DNA of 64,000 nt, taken from positions 186,001 to 250,000 of the forward strand of contig NZ_JAGINP010000008.1 in assembly GCF_017876155.1 (NCBI RefSeq). The letters run 5' to 3'. Under the pieces are notes generated by a model that did no database searches, was not told where the DNA came from, and was given only the letters and a program-made list of their open reading frames with translations. Shown one piece after another: positions 35,197 to 43,773 of the stretch. The position numbers and the translations under genes were made by a program. Numbering within the stretch: position 1 is the first letter of the stretch; the number at the start of each line of letters is the position of its first letter. This stretch comes from Azospirillum rugosum. Its GTDB lineage: Bacteria > Pseudomonadota > Alphaproteobacteria > Azospirillales > Azospirillaceae.

Positions 35197-36150
35197 TCAG
35201 AAGGCGCCGATCTTGTCGTGGTGGAAGGTCGGCAGGGTGATGCCCAGGGCCTGCATGCGCTCGCGGATGCGGACGATGGAGGCGACGAAGACCGGCTTCT
35301 CCACCTCCTCGACCGTGGCGCCGAGGCCGGCTTCCCAGGTCAGGCGGTCGGCCTCCACCTCGGCGCGCGACGCCGGATTCTCCGGGGCGAGCCAAGCGCT
35401 GTGGTAGCCGTTCAGCTCGACCTTCTCGATCATGGTGATGACCGCGGTCTCGACGACCTTCCGCTGCTCCGGCGTCATGCCGGTCACCTGATGCTCCAGG
35501 AAATGCCAGCCGAAGGCGCAGTGCCGGACCTCGTCGCGCATGATGGCGCGGCAGATCTGCCGGGCCACGGGGTCGCGGGTGATCTCCACCAGATGCCGGA
35601 AGACGTCGAAGGCGATCTCCTCCGCCGCGCAGACGAGTGCGGCGATGATCGCCTCCAGCGGCACCTCGGGATCGAGCGCGGCCTTGCGCACGCCGTGGGT
35701 GGCGACGGAGCCCTGGAACAGCTCCTGCACCGGCTTTTCCAGATAGCCGCCGAGCTTTTCCGCCATCATGAAGCAGACCTCGGCATGGCGGGCCTCCTCC
35801 TGCGAGCGGATGGTGAAGAACAGCTGCATGTCCGGCGGCCGCTTTTCCTCGCAGAAGCGGATTTGCAGCGCCGGGCTTTCGGAGATGGCGCCGTACTCGC
35901 TCCAGGCGCGGCGGCTCCAATATTGCCGGGCCGCGAAGATCTGCTCCTCGCTGTAGGGGGAGAGGTCCAGCTTGTCCCAGTCGATGTCGGTGCGCGGATC
36001 CCATTGGTTCTTCGTCGCGCTGTGGAACAGCTCGCGGATGCGCGGGATCTGGCTGTCGAAGGTCAGGGGGAAATTGTCTTCCGGCAGGTCGAGAAGCGTG
36101 TTGACGGCCATCACGGCCTGCTCGGGCGTCATGTCGCGGTGGAGGGGCAT
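35197..36150 (-). CDS. Ferritin-like diiron protein, putative oxygenase
   Basis: A 317-residue helical protein with two carboxylate-histidine motifs, EEARH (Glu119, His122) and DEVRH (Glu207, His210), plus acidic residues at Glu101/102 and Glu177/178 spaced as in ferritin-like diiron oxygenases. Such proteins activate O2 for N- or C-oxidation; no experimentally named family can be assigned by eye. It lies between a periplasmic binding protein gene and its degenerate paralogue, within an ABC-uptake operon, so it probably acts on the imported compound in the cytoplasm. No signal peptide is seen. Confidence 0.8.
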   Translation of the reverse strand: MPLHRDMTPEQAVMAVNTLLDLPEDNFPLTFDSQIPRIRELFHSATKNQWDPRTDIDWDKLDLSPYSEEQIFAARQYWSRRAWSEYGAISESPALQIRFCEEKRPPDMQLFFTIRSQEEARHAEVCFMMAEKLGGYLEKPVQELFQGSVATHGVRKAALDPEVPLEAIIAALVCAAEEIAFDVFRHLVEITRDPVARQICRAIMRDEVRHCAFGWHFLEHQVTGMTPEQRKVVETAVITMIEKVELNGYHSAWLAPENPASRAEVEADRLTWEAGLGATVEEVEKPVFVASIVRIRERMQALGITLPTFHHDKIGAF

Positions 36151-36194
36151 CGCGTGCTCCTGCGATTCAGAATGACGGAATGGGGCGCCAAAAA

Positions 36195-37358
36195 TCAGCG
36201 GTAGTCGGCCAGGTTGAAGCGGCCGTTCTTCCAGTCCAGCATCACGATGTCGTCCTTCGACAGCCCGGAATGGCGCGCGGGCGTGAAGGTGAAGGTGCCG
36301 CCGGTGCCGTTGTAGCCGGCGATGGCCTCCAGCGCGTCGCGCAGCTTGGCCTTGTCCTTGCCGCCCTTCTCGACGGCGAGGCGGGCGAGCTGGATGGCGT
36401 CGTAGGTCTGCGCCACATACTGGTTGGGCGGGCGGCCGTAGCGCTTCTGGAACTTCTGGATCAGCTCCTGCACGCGCGGCTTCAGCGGGTCGCTGTCGGG
36501 AAGCTGGTCGCCGACCGGGAACTTCACGCTGACCAGCAGCAGGTTCTTCGCGGCGTCGCCGGCCAGATCCATGTAGCGCTGGGACACGAAGCCGTAGCTG
36601 TGGACCAGAGTCCGGTCGCCGAGGCCGAGTTGCTGCGCCTGCTTCAGGAACACCACGCCCGCGGGGGTCACCGTCCAGCAGATGATCGCCTGCGCCCCGC
36701 TGTCGCGGATGCGGGTGAGCTGGGCGGTCATGTCGGTGTCGGCGGGGTTGAAGGCCTCATACGTGACGTCGAGCTGCCGCTTGGGCGCCAGAAGCTTCAT
36801 CTGCTCGGTGGCGCTCTGCCCGAAGCCGCTGGAATCGGCGAGAAGGGCGACCTTCCTGATGTCCTTCTTGGCGAGATAGTCCGCGATGCGGTCGAGCACG
36901 CTGTCGTCGTCGACCGTGCTCTTGAAGGTCCATTTCCGCTCGCTGACCGGCTGGACGATGTTCATGGCCCCTTCGGTGGAGATGAAGGGGACCTTGGCCT
37001 GCTCGGCCATCGGCGCCATGGCCAGCGCGATGCCGCTCATGCTGCCGCCGCCGACGATCATGTCCACGCGGTCCTGCGTCAGCAGGCGGCGGGTGGCGCT
37101 CATGGCCTTCTGGGTCTGGCTCTCCGCGTCGTAGAAGACCCAGTCGACCTTGCGGCCGTTGATCCCGCCGGCCGCGTTGATCTCCTCGACCGCGATTTCC
37201 ATCCCGGCCTTCATGTCCTCGCCCAGGAAGGCGGCGGGGCCGGTCACCGACAGGATGGAGCCGATCTTGATCGTCTCCTGCGCACTCGCAGCGCTAACGC
37301 CCGTGGCGGCCATGATGGCCAGGGCCGCGCCGGCGATCTTCGCAAAGGCACCAGACAT
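36195..37358 (-). CDS. Periplasmic binding protein, branched-chain amino acid type
   Basis: This 387-residue exported binding protein has a signal peptide ending SAASAQE (about residue 26) and the mature start TIKIGSILSVTGPAAFLGEDM, characteristic of the Leu/Ile/Val-binding family (Peripla_BP_6). Downstream blocks include GMEIAVEEINAAGGING and YDAIQLARLAVEKGG. AAGGAGGTGAGACA is a near-perfect ribosome-binding site. It is the first structural gene after the GntR-type regulator. Many members bind aromatic or other non-amino-acid ligands, so the Liv name does not fix the substrate. Confidence 0.93.
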   Translation of the reverse strand: MSGAFAKIAGAALAIMAATGVSAASAQETIKIGSILSVTGPAAFLGEDMKAGMEIAVEEINAAGGINGRKVDWVFYDAESQTQKAMSATRRLLTQDRVDMIVGGGSMSGIALAMAPMAEQAKVPFISTEGAMNIVQPVSERKWTFKSTVDDDSVLDRIADYLAKKDIRKVALLADSSGFGQSATEQMKLLAPKRQLDVTYEAFNPADTDMTAQLTRIRDSGAQAIICWTVTPAGVVFLKQAQQLGLGDRTLVHSYGFVSQRYMDLAGDAAKNLLLVSVKFPVGDQLPDSDPLKPRVQELIQKFQKRYGRPPNQYVAQTYDAIQLARLAVEKGGKDKAKLRDALEAIAGYNGTGGTFTFTPARHSGLSKDDIVMLDWKNGRFNLADYR

Positions 37359-37419
37359 TGTCTCACCTCCTTGTTCTTCGGGGCGAATCCGTCCGCGCAC
37401 TTTCTTGTTTTTGGTTTTC

Positions 37420-38280
37420 CTACGTCTTTGTCGTCTTGGCGCCGTCGGCGCGCAGTTCCGATGAAAAGCTGACGATGTTGGCCGGCCCGGCGGGAACGGC
37501 CCCAGTGGGTTCGACCTTGGACACCGGCACCGTCACCACATAGCGGGCCTGGTCGGCGCGGTAGATCGAATAGCCGGCCATGACCGGCCGCTCGTTGGCG
37601 TCCAGATAGACGAGATGGCGGCCCAGCACCGGGTCGTTGGGCAGCACCTGGAGGATTTCGGCGACGTCCGCGTTCGCTGCGGTCGCTTCGATGCGCATGA
37701 CGCCGCGGTCCAGCTCGACGCAGGTCTTCAGCAGGTCGAGCAGGGAGCAGCGCTCCACCGTCTCCCGGTCGAACACGGAGGCGTAATCGGCGAGGATGTA
37801 GCGGTAGTCGATGGAGATCGGGATGCCGCCGCTCGACCGCAGCCGTTCCAGATACAGGACCGGGGTGCCCGGCGCGACGCCGAGGGCCGACTGGTAGGCG
37901 GCGGGGCAGGGCATCCGTTCCAGGCGGCGCAGAGTCATCACCAGCGGCCGGCCGCTGTCGGCCCATTGGTCGATGAAGTCCATGTCGGGTGTGAAGCGTT
38001 CGTCCACCTTGCCCGTGCCGACGAAGGTGCCGACGCCGCGGATGCGCGTCAGGTGCCCCTCGTTGACCAGCGCCTGGACCGCCTGCCGCACGGTCATGCG
38101 GCTGACCTTGAAGAGCTGGCACAGCTCGTCGTCGGTGTGGAACCGCTGGTCGGCCCGGTCCCACGACGCGATCATCTGCAACAGCCGCCGCTTGATCTGC
38201 ACGTACAAGGGCAGCGGCGAGGAACGGTCGATGACGTCGACGCTGTCCGTCCCAGGGTCGGCCGGCTGAGGCTTGTGCAT
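37420..38280 (-). CDS. GntR-family regulator, HutC/UTRA type
   Basis: A 286-residue transcription factor with an N-terminal winged helix (about 23-90: PLYVQIKRRLLQMI ... VSRMTVRQAVQALVNEGHLTRIRGVGTFV) and a C-terminal UTRA ligand-binding domain (about 110-255). HutC-type regulators usually repress catabolic operons and are released by a pathway small molecule. The gene heads the diiron/ABC operon on the same strand. A triple CTAG palindrome lies 18 bases upstream of its start, suggesting autoregulation. Confidence 0.9.
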   Translation of the reverse strand: MHKPQPADPGTDSVDVIDRSSPLPLYVQIKRRLLQMIASWDRADQRFHTDDELCQLFKVSRMTVRQAVQALVNEGHLTRIRGVGTFVGTGKVDERFTPDMDFIDQWADSGRPLVMTLRRLERMPCPAAYQSALGVAPGTPVLYLERLRSSGGIPISIDYRYILADYASVFDRETVERCSLLDLLKTCVELDRGVMRIEATAANADVAEILQVLPNDPVLGRHLVYLDANERPVMAGYSIYRADQARYVVTVPVSKVEPTGAVPAGPANIVSFSSELRADGAKTTKT

Positions 38281-38294
38281 CGCTCCGTCCGCCA

Positions 38295-38329
38295 GTCATC
38301 TAGTTGTCTAGTAAGCTAGATATTATGAC
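38295..38329. promoter_or_regulatory. Candidate GntR operator with three CTAG cores
   Basis: ATCTAG (38298-38303) and CTAGAT (38316-38321) form an inverted repeat around a third CTAG (38308-38311), and GTCAT/ATGAC extend the outer symmetry to 38295-38329. CTAG is rare in such GC-rich DNA. It lies between the GntR gene and the divergent SDR gene, so it may control both. Confidence 0.65.
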
Positions 38330-38430
38330 TCATCGAGGACGGCCGCAAGGCGAAACTTTGTGCTCCTATGATTCATCGGGGGCGGCGGCCTACATCACTG
38401 CATCGACAGAACCGCGATGAAGGAGGAAGC

Positions 38431-39186
38431 ATGGACAAGGTCATTCTCGTCACCGGCGCCACCGCCGGGCTGGGCGAGGCCACCGCCCGCCGTTTCGCCG
38501 GCGCGGGCTGGAGGGTCGTCGTTACCGGACGCCGCGCCGACCGGCTGGAGCGGCTGGTGGATTCCTTCGGGGCGGAGCGCGTCCACGCCGCCGTCTTCGA
38601 CGTCCGCGACGAGGCCGCGATGGAGGAGGCGCTGGCGGCGCTGCCGGAACCGTTCCGCGGCATCGACGTGCTGGTCAACAACGCCGGGCTGGCGCTGGGC
38701 ACCAAGCCGGCGGCCGAGGCCTCGCTGGAGGACTGGCGCACGATGATCGACACGAACATCACCGCACTCGTCACCATCACCCACCGGCTGCTGCCGGTGC
38801 TGATCGAGCGGCGCGGGGTCATCATCAACATCGGATCGGTCGCCGGCACCTACCCCTACGCGGGCGGCAACGTCTATGGCGGGACCAAGGCCTTCGTGAA
38901 GCAGTTCTCGCTGGGGCTGCGGTCGGACCTGCACGGCAAGGGCGTGCGCGTCACCAACATCGAGCCGGGCATGGTGGAGACGGAGTTCACGCTGGTGCGC
39001 ACCCACGGCAACCGGGACGCCTCCGACGCCATGTACCGCGGCGCCAACCCGATGACCGCGGAGGACATCGCCGAGACGCTGCACTGGGTCGCGACGCTGC
39101 CGCCGCACCTGAACATCAACCGGCTGGAGCTGATGCCGGTCAGCCAGTCCTTCGCCGGCTTCCAGATCCACCGCCAGACCAGTTGA
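38431..39186 (+). CDS. Short-chain dehydrogenase, YdfG-like
   Basis: A 251-residue SDR with the cofactor loop TGATAGLGEATARRF, NNAGLALG and catalytic Ser/YxxxK region (GSVAGTYPYAGGNVYGGTKAF). The C-terminal block VRVTNIEPGMVETEFTLVR and the Leu-rich end resemble YdfG-type 3-hydroxy acid/serine dehydrogenases using NADP. AAGGAGGAAGC precedes the ATG. It is divergent from the GntR gene and shares its upstream region, so a role in the same pathway is possible. Confidence 0.87.
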   Translation: MDKVILVTGATAGLGEATARRFAGAGWRVVVTGRRADRLERLVDSFGAERVHAAVFDVRDEAAMEEALAALPEPFRGIDVLVNNAGLALGTKPAAEASLEDWRTMIDTNITALVTITHRLLPVLIERRGVIINIGSVAGTYPYAGGNVYGGTKAFVKQFSLGLRSDLHGKGVRVTNIEPGMVETEFTLVRTHGNRDASDAMYRGANPMTAEDIAETLHWVATLPPHLNINRLELMPVSQSFAGFQIHRQTS

Positions 39187-39193
39187 ACCGGCC

Positions 39194-40915
39194 TCACACC
39201 TGGTAGAAGCGCACCGTCTCCAGCAGGCTTTGGCCCAGGTCGTTGAGGTTGGCGGCGGCACCTTCCAATTGGCGGGTGCCGGCGGCGGTCTGGGTGCCGG
39301 CGTCGCGGATGTTCTGCATGGCGCGGGTGACCTGCTCCAGGCCGATCTGCTGCTGGTTGGTGCCGGCGACGATCTGCTGGAAGGCGAGCAGGCTCTCGCG
39401 GACGCTCTCGGCGAGGTCGCGGATGGTCGCCTGGGTGGCGTCGGTCTGCCGCTTGCCGGCCCCGACGCGCTTGACCGCCTCCTCGGTCAGCATGACGGAC
39501 GCGTTGATGCCGTGCTGGATCTCGCTGAGGTTGGAGCGGACCTGGGATGTGGCTTCCTTGGCCTGGTCGGCCAGGCTCTTGATCTCGCTGGCCACCACCG
39601 CGAAGGTGCGGCCGTGCTCGCCGGCCGCCGCCGCCTCGATGGCGGCGTTGAGCGCCAGCAGGTGGGAACGCTCGGCGATGTCGTTGACGGTCAGGATGAT
39701 CTCGCCGATCGCCTGGGTGCGCTCCGACAGCAGGACGATGTTTTCCGCCACCGCCTCGGCCTGCTCGCGGATCGCGTCCATCGCATGGTTGGTGTCCTCC
39801 ACCGCCTTCAGCCCAGTCTCGCTGGTCGCCGCCGCGGCCTGCGCGCTTTCCGCGACGTCCTGGGCGCGGCGGTTGATCTGGGCGCCGGATTCGGTGATCT
39901 CGCTCAGCGTCGCCGTGGTTTCCTCCACCGCGGCCAGCTGCTGCGCCACGCTGGCCGCCTGCTGCTGGGTGGAGGCGCGGATCTGCGCTGTCGCCGCGTG
40001 CAGGTTCTCCGCCGTCGCGCGGGTGGAGGAGGCGACGGTGCGCAGCTTCGCGATCATGTCGTTGAGATAGCGGCCGAGCGTCGCCAGCTCGTCGGAGCCC
40101 TCCGTCGCGACCCGCTGCGTCAGGTCGCCCTCGCTCACCCGGCCGGTGAGCGCGACGGCGTTGCGGAGCCGGACGGTGATCGACCGGCTGATCGACAACG
40201 CGATCAGGACCGCCGCCGCGATGGCGACGACGCCGGCGATCAGCGCCGACCAGATGACGTCCTGGCGCAATTGCCGGACACGCTCCTGCCCCGCCTGGGA
40301 CAGGGCGCGGCTGATGTAGCCCCCGTTCCGCACGTTCGTTTCGATGGCGACGCGAATCGCTTCGATCTGCGGTTCCAGGGCGCGCGCGTCGCCGTCCCGC
40401 CCTTGCAGGAGCAGCTCGAACTGCGCGCCGGCCTCCCGCCGGATGTTCTGGAAGGCGTCGCGCAAACCGTCCGCGCGCGTCACCAGATCCTTCCAGAGCC
40501 GCTCGCGCTCCGCCGAGATCGGATCGATGGCGCTGTCCACCGCAAGGGTGCGCAGCTGGTCGACGAACACCTGGACCTGGTCCACCTCCGCGAGGTAGCG
40601 CTGCTGCATCGGGATGACGTTGGGGGGGCGCCCCTCCATCTTCGCGGCCACCGCCTCCGCCATGGCGCGGTCGCGCTGGCTGCGCATGTCCGCCTGCAGT
40701 CCGGCGATCTCCTTCAGCAGGTCCGTGGCCTCGACATCGTGGCTTGCCACCTCTTCGGCAATGCCCAGAACGGTGTCGACGCGATGCGCTTGATAGACCA
40801 AGGGCAGGAGGACAAGCAGACACAGAACTCCAAAGCCAACGCCAAGCTTGTGCGCGATCTTCACGGACGACCTCACCTCGACGACTTGTGAAGTCTTAAC
40901 ACCGATGATCGCCAT
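39194..40915 (-). CDS. Methyl-accepting chemotaxis protein
   Basis: This 573-residue chemoreceptor has a transmembrane helix near residues 25-45, a helical periplasmic sensor domain (about 46-205), a second membrane helix (VIWSALIAGVVAIAAAVLIAL, about 213-233), HAMP and the cytoplasmic signalling hairpin. The hairpin tip IAERSHLLALNAAIEAAAAGEHGRTFAVVA is the conserved kinase-contact region. The ligand is unknown; the sensor looks like a four-helix bundle. It is convergent with the SDR gene, seven bases apart, and stands alone without other che genes. Confidence 0.93.
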   Translation of the reverse strand: MAIIGVKTSQVVEVRSSVKIAHKLGVGFGVLCLLVLLPLVYQAHRVDTVLGIAEEVASHDVEATDLLKEIAGLQADMRSQRDRAMAEAVAAKMEGRPPNVIPMQQRYLAEVDQVQVFVDQLRTLAVDSAIDPISAERERLWKDLVTRADGLRDAFQNIRREAGAQFELLLQGRDGDARALEPQIEAIRVAIETNVRNGGYISRALSQAGQERVRQLRQDVIWSALIAGVVAIAAAVLIALSISRSITVRLRNAVALTGRVSEGDLTQRVATEGSDELATLGRYLNDMIAKLRTVASSTRATAENLHAATAQIRASTQQQAASVAQQLAAVEETTATLSEITESGAQINRRAQDVAESAQAAAATSETGLKAVEDTNHAMDAIREQAEAVAENIVLLSERTQAIGEIILTVNDIAERSHLLALNAAIEAAAAGEHGRTFAVVASEIKSLADQAKEATSQVRSNLSEIQHGINASVMLTEEAVKRVGAGKRQTDATQATIRDLAESVRESLLAFQQIVAGTNQQQIGLEQVTRAMQNIRDAGTQTAAGTRQLEGAAANLNDLGQSLLETVRFYQV

Positions 40916-41015
40916 TCACTACAATCTGAGACGCCCCATGACTTTTGATAAGGTTTGCCACTGTCCGAACGGACTATGACGCAAGCTGCTCTTCGCCGAC
41001 CCTGGATTCACCACC

Positions 41016-42848
41016 TTAAGGTGTAGTAGGCCGCCGCGGCGTTCCGGGCATCGGCGCCGGCCGCTGCGGGGCGTAGCCGCGGCGCCGGCTCGACCAGCGG
41101 TACTGCGGGTCTTCGGCGACCAGATGCAGGTGGTCCGACAGCCGGTTGCGCTCCAGCCAGCCGATGGTCGCCTCAAGCTCCGACAGGCTCATGGCCGAGC
41201 GCGCCTTGTTCATCAGGCGCTTCAGGACGGCGTTGTAGGTGTGGTAGCCGACCGGCCCGTCGGCGACGAGGTTGTTGTCCTCGTCCTCGATGACCTGGGC
41301 GGCGACGAGCTGGCCGATGCGCTGGCGCAGGTAATGTTCGGCGGCGCTCGGCGTCACCGGCGGTTCCCCATGGTCGCGCGCCGGACCGCCGAAGTCGGGC
41401 CCGGGGGCGACCACCGCGAAGCTGAGCGCCGTCGCGTTGGATTCCAGGGGGATCACCTCCGGCTCGCGGTCGGTGGCGCGCTCCAGCGGCAGTTCGTGCT
41501 GCGGGCGCCGGGTCTTCACCAGTGCGCGGATGCCCTGCTGGGTCTCGACCATCGTGCGGAACCGGTCGAACAGCTCGTCGGCCGGGTGGTAGATCAGCGC
41601 CCGCTGCTGGTCGTAGGGGCCGGCATGCGGGTCAACCCGCGTCGCCCGCGCGATGGCCTGCTCCAGCCAGGGGCGCGAGCGGATGTGCGTCAGGCAGGCC
41701 ACATGGGTGATGGCGGGGGCGTCCAGCCCCTCGTAGGCCATGGCGACCGACACCAGGATCGACGGCACGGGCCGCAGCCGGAACGAGGCCACCACCTCGT
41801 GGGCGTCGCGGCTCTCGGAAATGGCGAGCCGGACCATGCGCCCGGCCTGCTCCGCCGGCATCCAGCCGCGCAGCGTGTCCAAGTAGGAACGCGCCGTGTC
41901 CTGGTCGGGGGCGATGACCAGAAGCTTGCCCAGCCCCTTGCCGTCCGACCCACCGGGCAGTTTCAGCTCCGCCCGCCGCTTGGCCCGGTGCTCCCGGCAG
42001 GAACGGAAGGCCTCGCGCAGCATGGCTGTGGCGAAGCCGGTGCGCAGCGCGGTGAACAGGGCGTCGCGGCTGTTCTCCCCCGCCCGCGACAGCGCCTCGA
42101 CGGAGCGGGTGGTGCGCTCCGCGTCCAGCCATGTGGCGGAGCCGTCCATGGCGCCGAAGGTCACCGGCAGGATGGCCTTTTCGGCCAGCGCCTGCCGGCG
42201 GGAATAGCCGACGATGGCCCAGCCCGGCGCCTTGAAGTCGATCTCCCGCATCTTGCGCACGCCGTGCGGCGCCCGATAGGGCAGCCAGAGGATCGGGCGG
42301 CCGTCGGCCCGTTCCAGCGTGCCGCTCATCAGCAGGCGCGCCGCCGCGCTTTCCAGGAGCGGCAGGATGGACCGGCTCCAGCTGGTTTCCTCAGGCCCGG
42401 TGGTCAGCTGGTCGGTGTCGCCCACCGCCGGCAGGTGGTGCAGCTCGTCGATGGCGATCAGGTAGCGGTGCCGCTGGAACTCCTGAAGGTGGAGGTCGGG
42501 CGCCGCAGCGACGGCCTGATAGGTGGTGATGTAGCCCTGGAGCCCGCGGCACAGGTCCGCCCCGTTCTCCGCCGCGCGCAGGGCCATGGAGTGGCCGAGC
42601 GCGTCGCGCCACAGCGGGTCGACGAAGGCCTCCTCCGCCTGCCGGCGCAAGCTGTCGCGGGGAACGATCCAGCAGACCCGGTCGATCACCCCGGCGTCGA
42701 ACAGCCTCGCCCCCATGAGGACCGGCAGCAGCGACTTGCCCCCGCCGGGCGTGACGGCCGCGAGCACGTCGCGGACGCCGGTCTCCTGCCTTGCGATGGC
42801 CTGGGCGATGCCCGCGACCAACCGCTGGTGGCTTCTCAACTGCGGCAT
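41016..42848 (-). CDS. Superfamily 2 DEAD/DEAH-type helicase
   Basis: A 610-residue helicase. The N-terminal RecA-like domain has TPGGGKS (motif I), IAIDELHH (motif II, DELH variant) and LLMSGTLERADG (motif III); the C-terminal domain has LVSVAMAYEGLDAPAITHVAC and motif VI QAIARATR. The C-terminal 150 residues carry no recognisable nuclease or methylase domain and are poorly conserved-looking. Related SF2 proteins occur in phage-defence and restriction-like loci, but neither neighbour supports that. It could equally be a replicon housekeeping helicase. Confidence 0.85.
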   Translation of the reverse strand: MPQLRSHQRLVAGIAQAIARQETGVRDVLAAVTPGGGKSLLPVLMGARLFDAGVIDRVCWIVPRDSLRRQAEEAFVDPLWRDALGHSMALRAAENGADLCRGLQGYITTYQAVAAAPDLHLQEFQRHRYLIAIDELHHLPAVGDTDQLTTGPEETSWSRSILPLLESAAARLLMSGTLERADGRPILWLPYRAPHGVRKMREIDFKAPGWAIVGYSRRQALAEKAILPVTFGAMDGSATWLDAERTTRSVEALSRAGENSRDALFTALRTGFATAMLREAFRSCREHRAKRRAELKLPGGSDGKGLGKLLVIAPDQDTARSYLDTLRGWMPAEQAGRMVRLAISESRDAHEVVASFRLRPVPSILVSVAMAYEGLDAPAITHVACLTHIRSRPWLEQAIARATRVDPHAGPYDQQRALIYHPADELFDRFRTMVETQQGIRALVKTRRPQHELPLERATDREPEVIPLESNATALSFAVVAPGPDFGGPARDHGEPPVTPSAAEHYLRQRIGQLVAAQVIEDEDNNLVADGPVGYHTYNAVLKRLMNKARSAMSLSELEATIGWLERNRLSDHLHLVAEDPQYRWSSRRRGYAPQRPAPMPGTPRRPTTP

Positions 42849-43251
42849 CCCACCCCGTCATGCCCAAGCGCAAAGGAGGAGCAAGCCTAAATGGGCGGGA
42901 GTCCCGGGATCACGGACTCAATCGTAGGTTTGTTACCGGCATTGGGGTTATGGCTGAGCCGAAGGCGGCACCGCTCCGGTACGGCACCGATGCGCAATTT
43001 GGGATAGTGGCCGGGTTGTTTCGAGGAATGCGTTTGAACGCGGAGCCGTATCTTTCCCGTCATCCCAGCGAAGGCTGGGATCCAGGGCTCCTCAACCACG
43101 TCGATGGGGAACGTTCTGGATCCCAGCCTTCGCTGGGATGACGGGGAGGAGGGTGGTTGGTTACCAGTTGGCAATCCGCATCTGCACACATTTTGGGCAA
43201 ATGGTTAGAGGTGCGGCGACCGGCCACCACTCCTGTTGTTGGACCAACAGG
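42849..43251. other. Non-coding gap between helicase and hypothetical gene
   Basis: Over 400 bases with no convincing gene. It contains a family 1 palindrome (listed separately). The flanking segments show no terminator with a T-run. Confidence 0.6.
43058..43143. repeat. Palindromic repeat, family 1, copy c
   Basis: Perfect 28-base inverted arms (43058-43085, 43116-43143) are identical to those of the copy at 6618. The loop is close to the reverse complement of that copy's loop, so this is the same ~86-bp unit in the opposite orientation. Confidence 0.9.
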
Positions 43252-43554
43252 TCAGGCGGCGCCCACCCGCTGCCCGGTGAGGCGGTACACGGCGGTCGCC
43301 ACCGCGAGATCCTCGCTCTGGCCGACGTCCAGCCGCCGGTCGATGTAGTTGCCGAGAAATTCCACGAGGGTGTCGCGGGTCACGGCCTGAACCCAGGAGC
43401 CATGGAGGCCGAAGGCCTGCATCGTCCAGAATTCCGACGCCAGCAGGGCCGACCGGACGCTCTTGGAGGAGCCGTCCCAATGGGACCATAGAAAATCGAC
43501 GGCGGTCTGCGCGACCGTGATCACCAAACCAGCATTGATTCCGGGTGCGGCCAT
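43252..43554 (-). CDS. Hypothetical 100-residue protein
   Basis: A small protein of unknown function beginning MAAPGINAGLVITVAQTAVDF, with a mostly helical, mixed-charge sequence and no signal peptide or known motif. The start is supported by TGGAGGGCACC. The frame stays open upstream for 67 codons, but that stretch has no ribosome-binding site and runs into the promoter of the divergent HemD-like gene. Moderate confidence that it is expressed. Confidence 0.6.
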   Translation of the reverse strand: MAAPGINAGLVITVAQTAVDFLWSHWDGSSKSVRSALLASEFWTMQAFGLHGSWVQAVTRDTLVEFLGNYIDRRLDVGQSEDLAVATAVYRLTGQRVGAA

Positions 43555-43773
43555 GGTGCCCTCCATTCCAGTCCTTCGGGCGATGGCCCGAGACTTCATC
43601 GGGGCGCAGCAAACGCGATGCCAAGGGTTCCGGATTGGATCGCGCTCAGCCGAATTTTCCAATCGCCCCGCCCGGACGTGGTGCCATCCTGTGATGGACG
43701 TCGTGAAGGTCCGCAGGCCATTCGCCCGCGCCGCTGTGTTACCTTGGGCGGCCAATCAACGAGGAGGGTTGTG

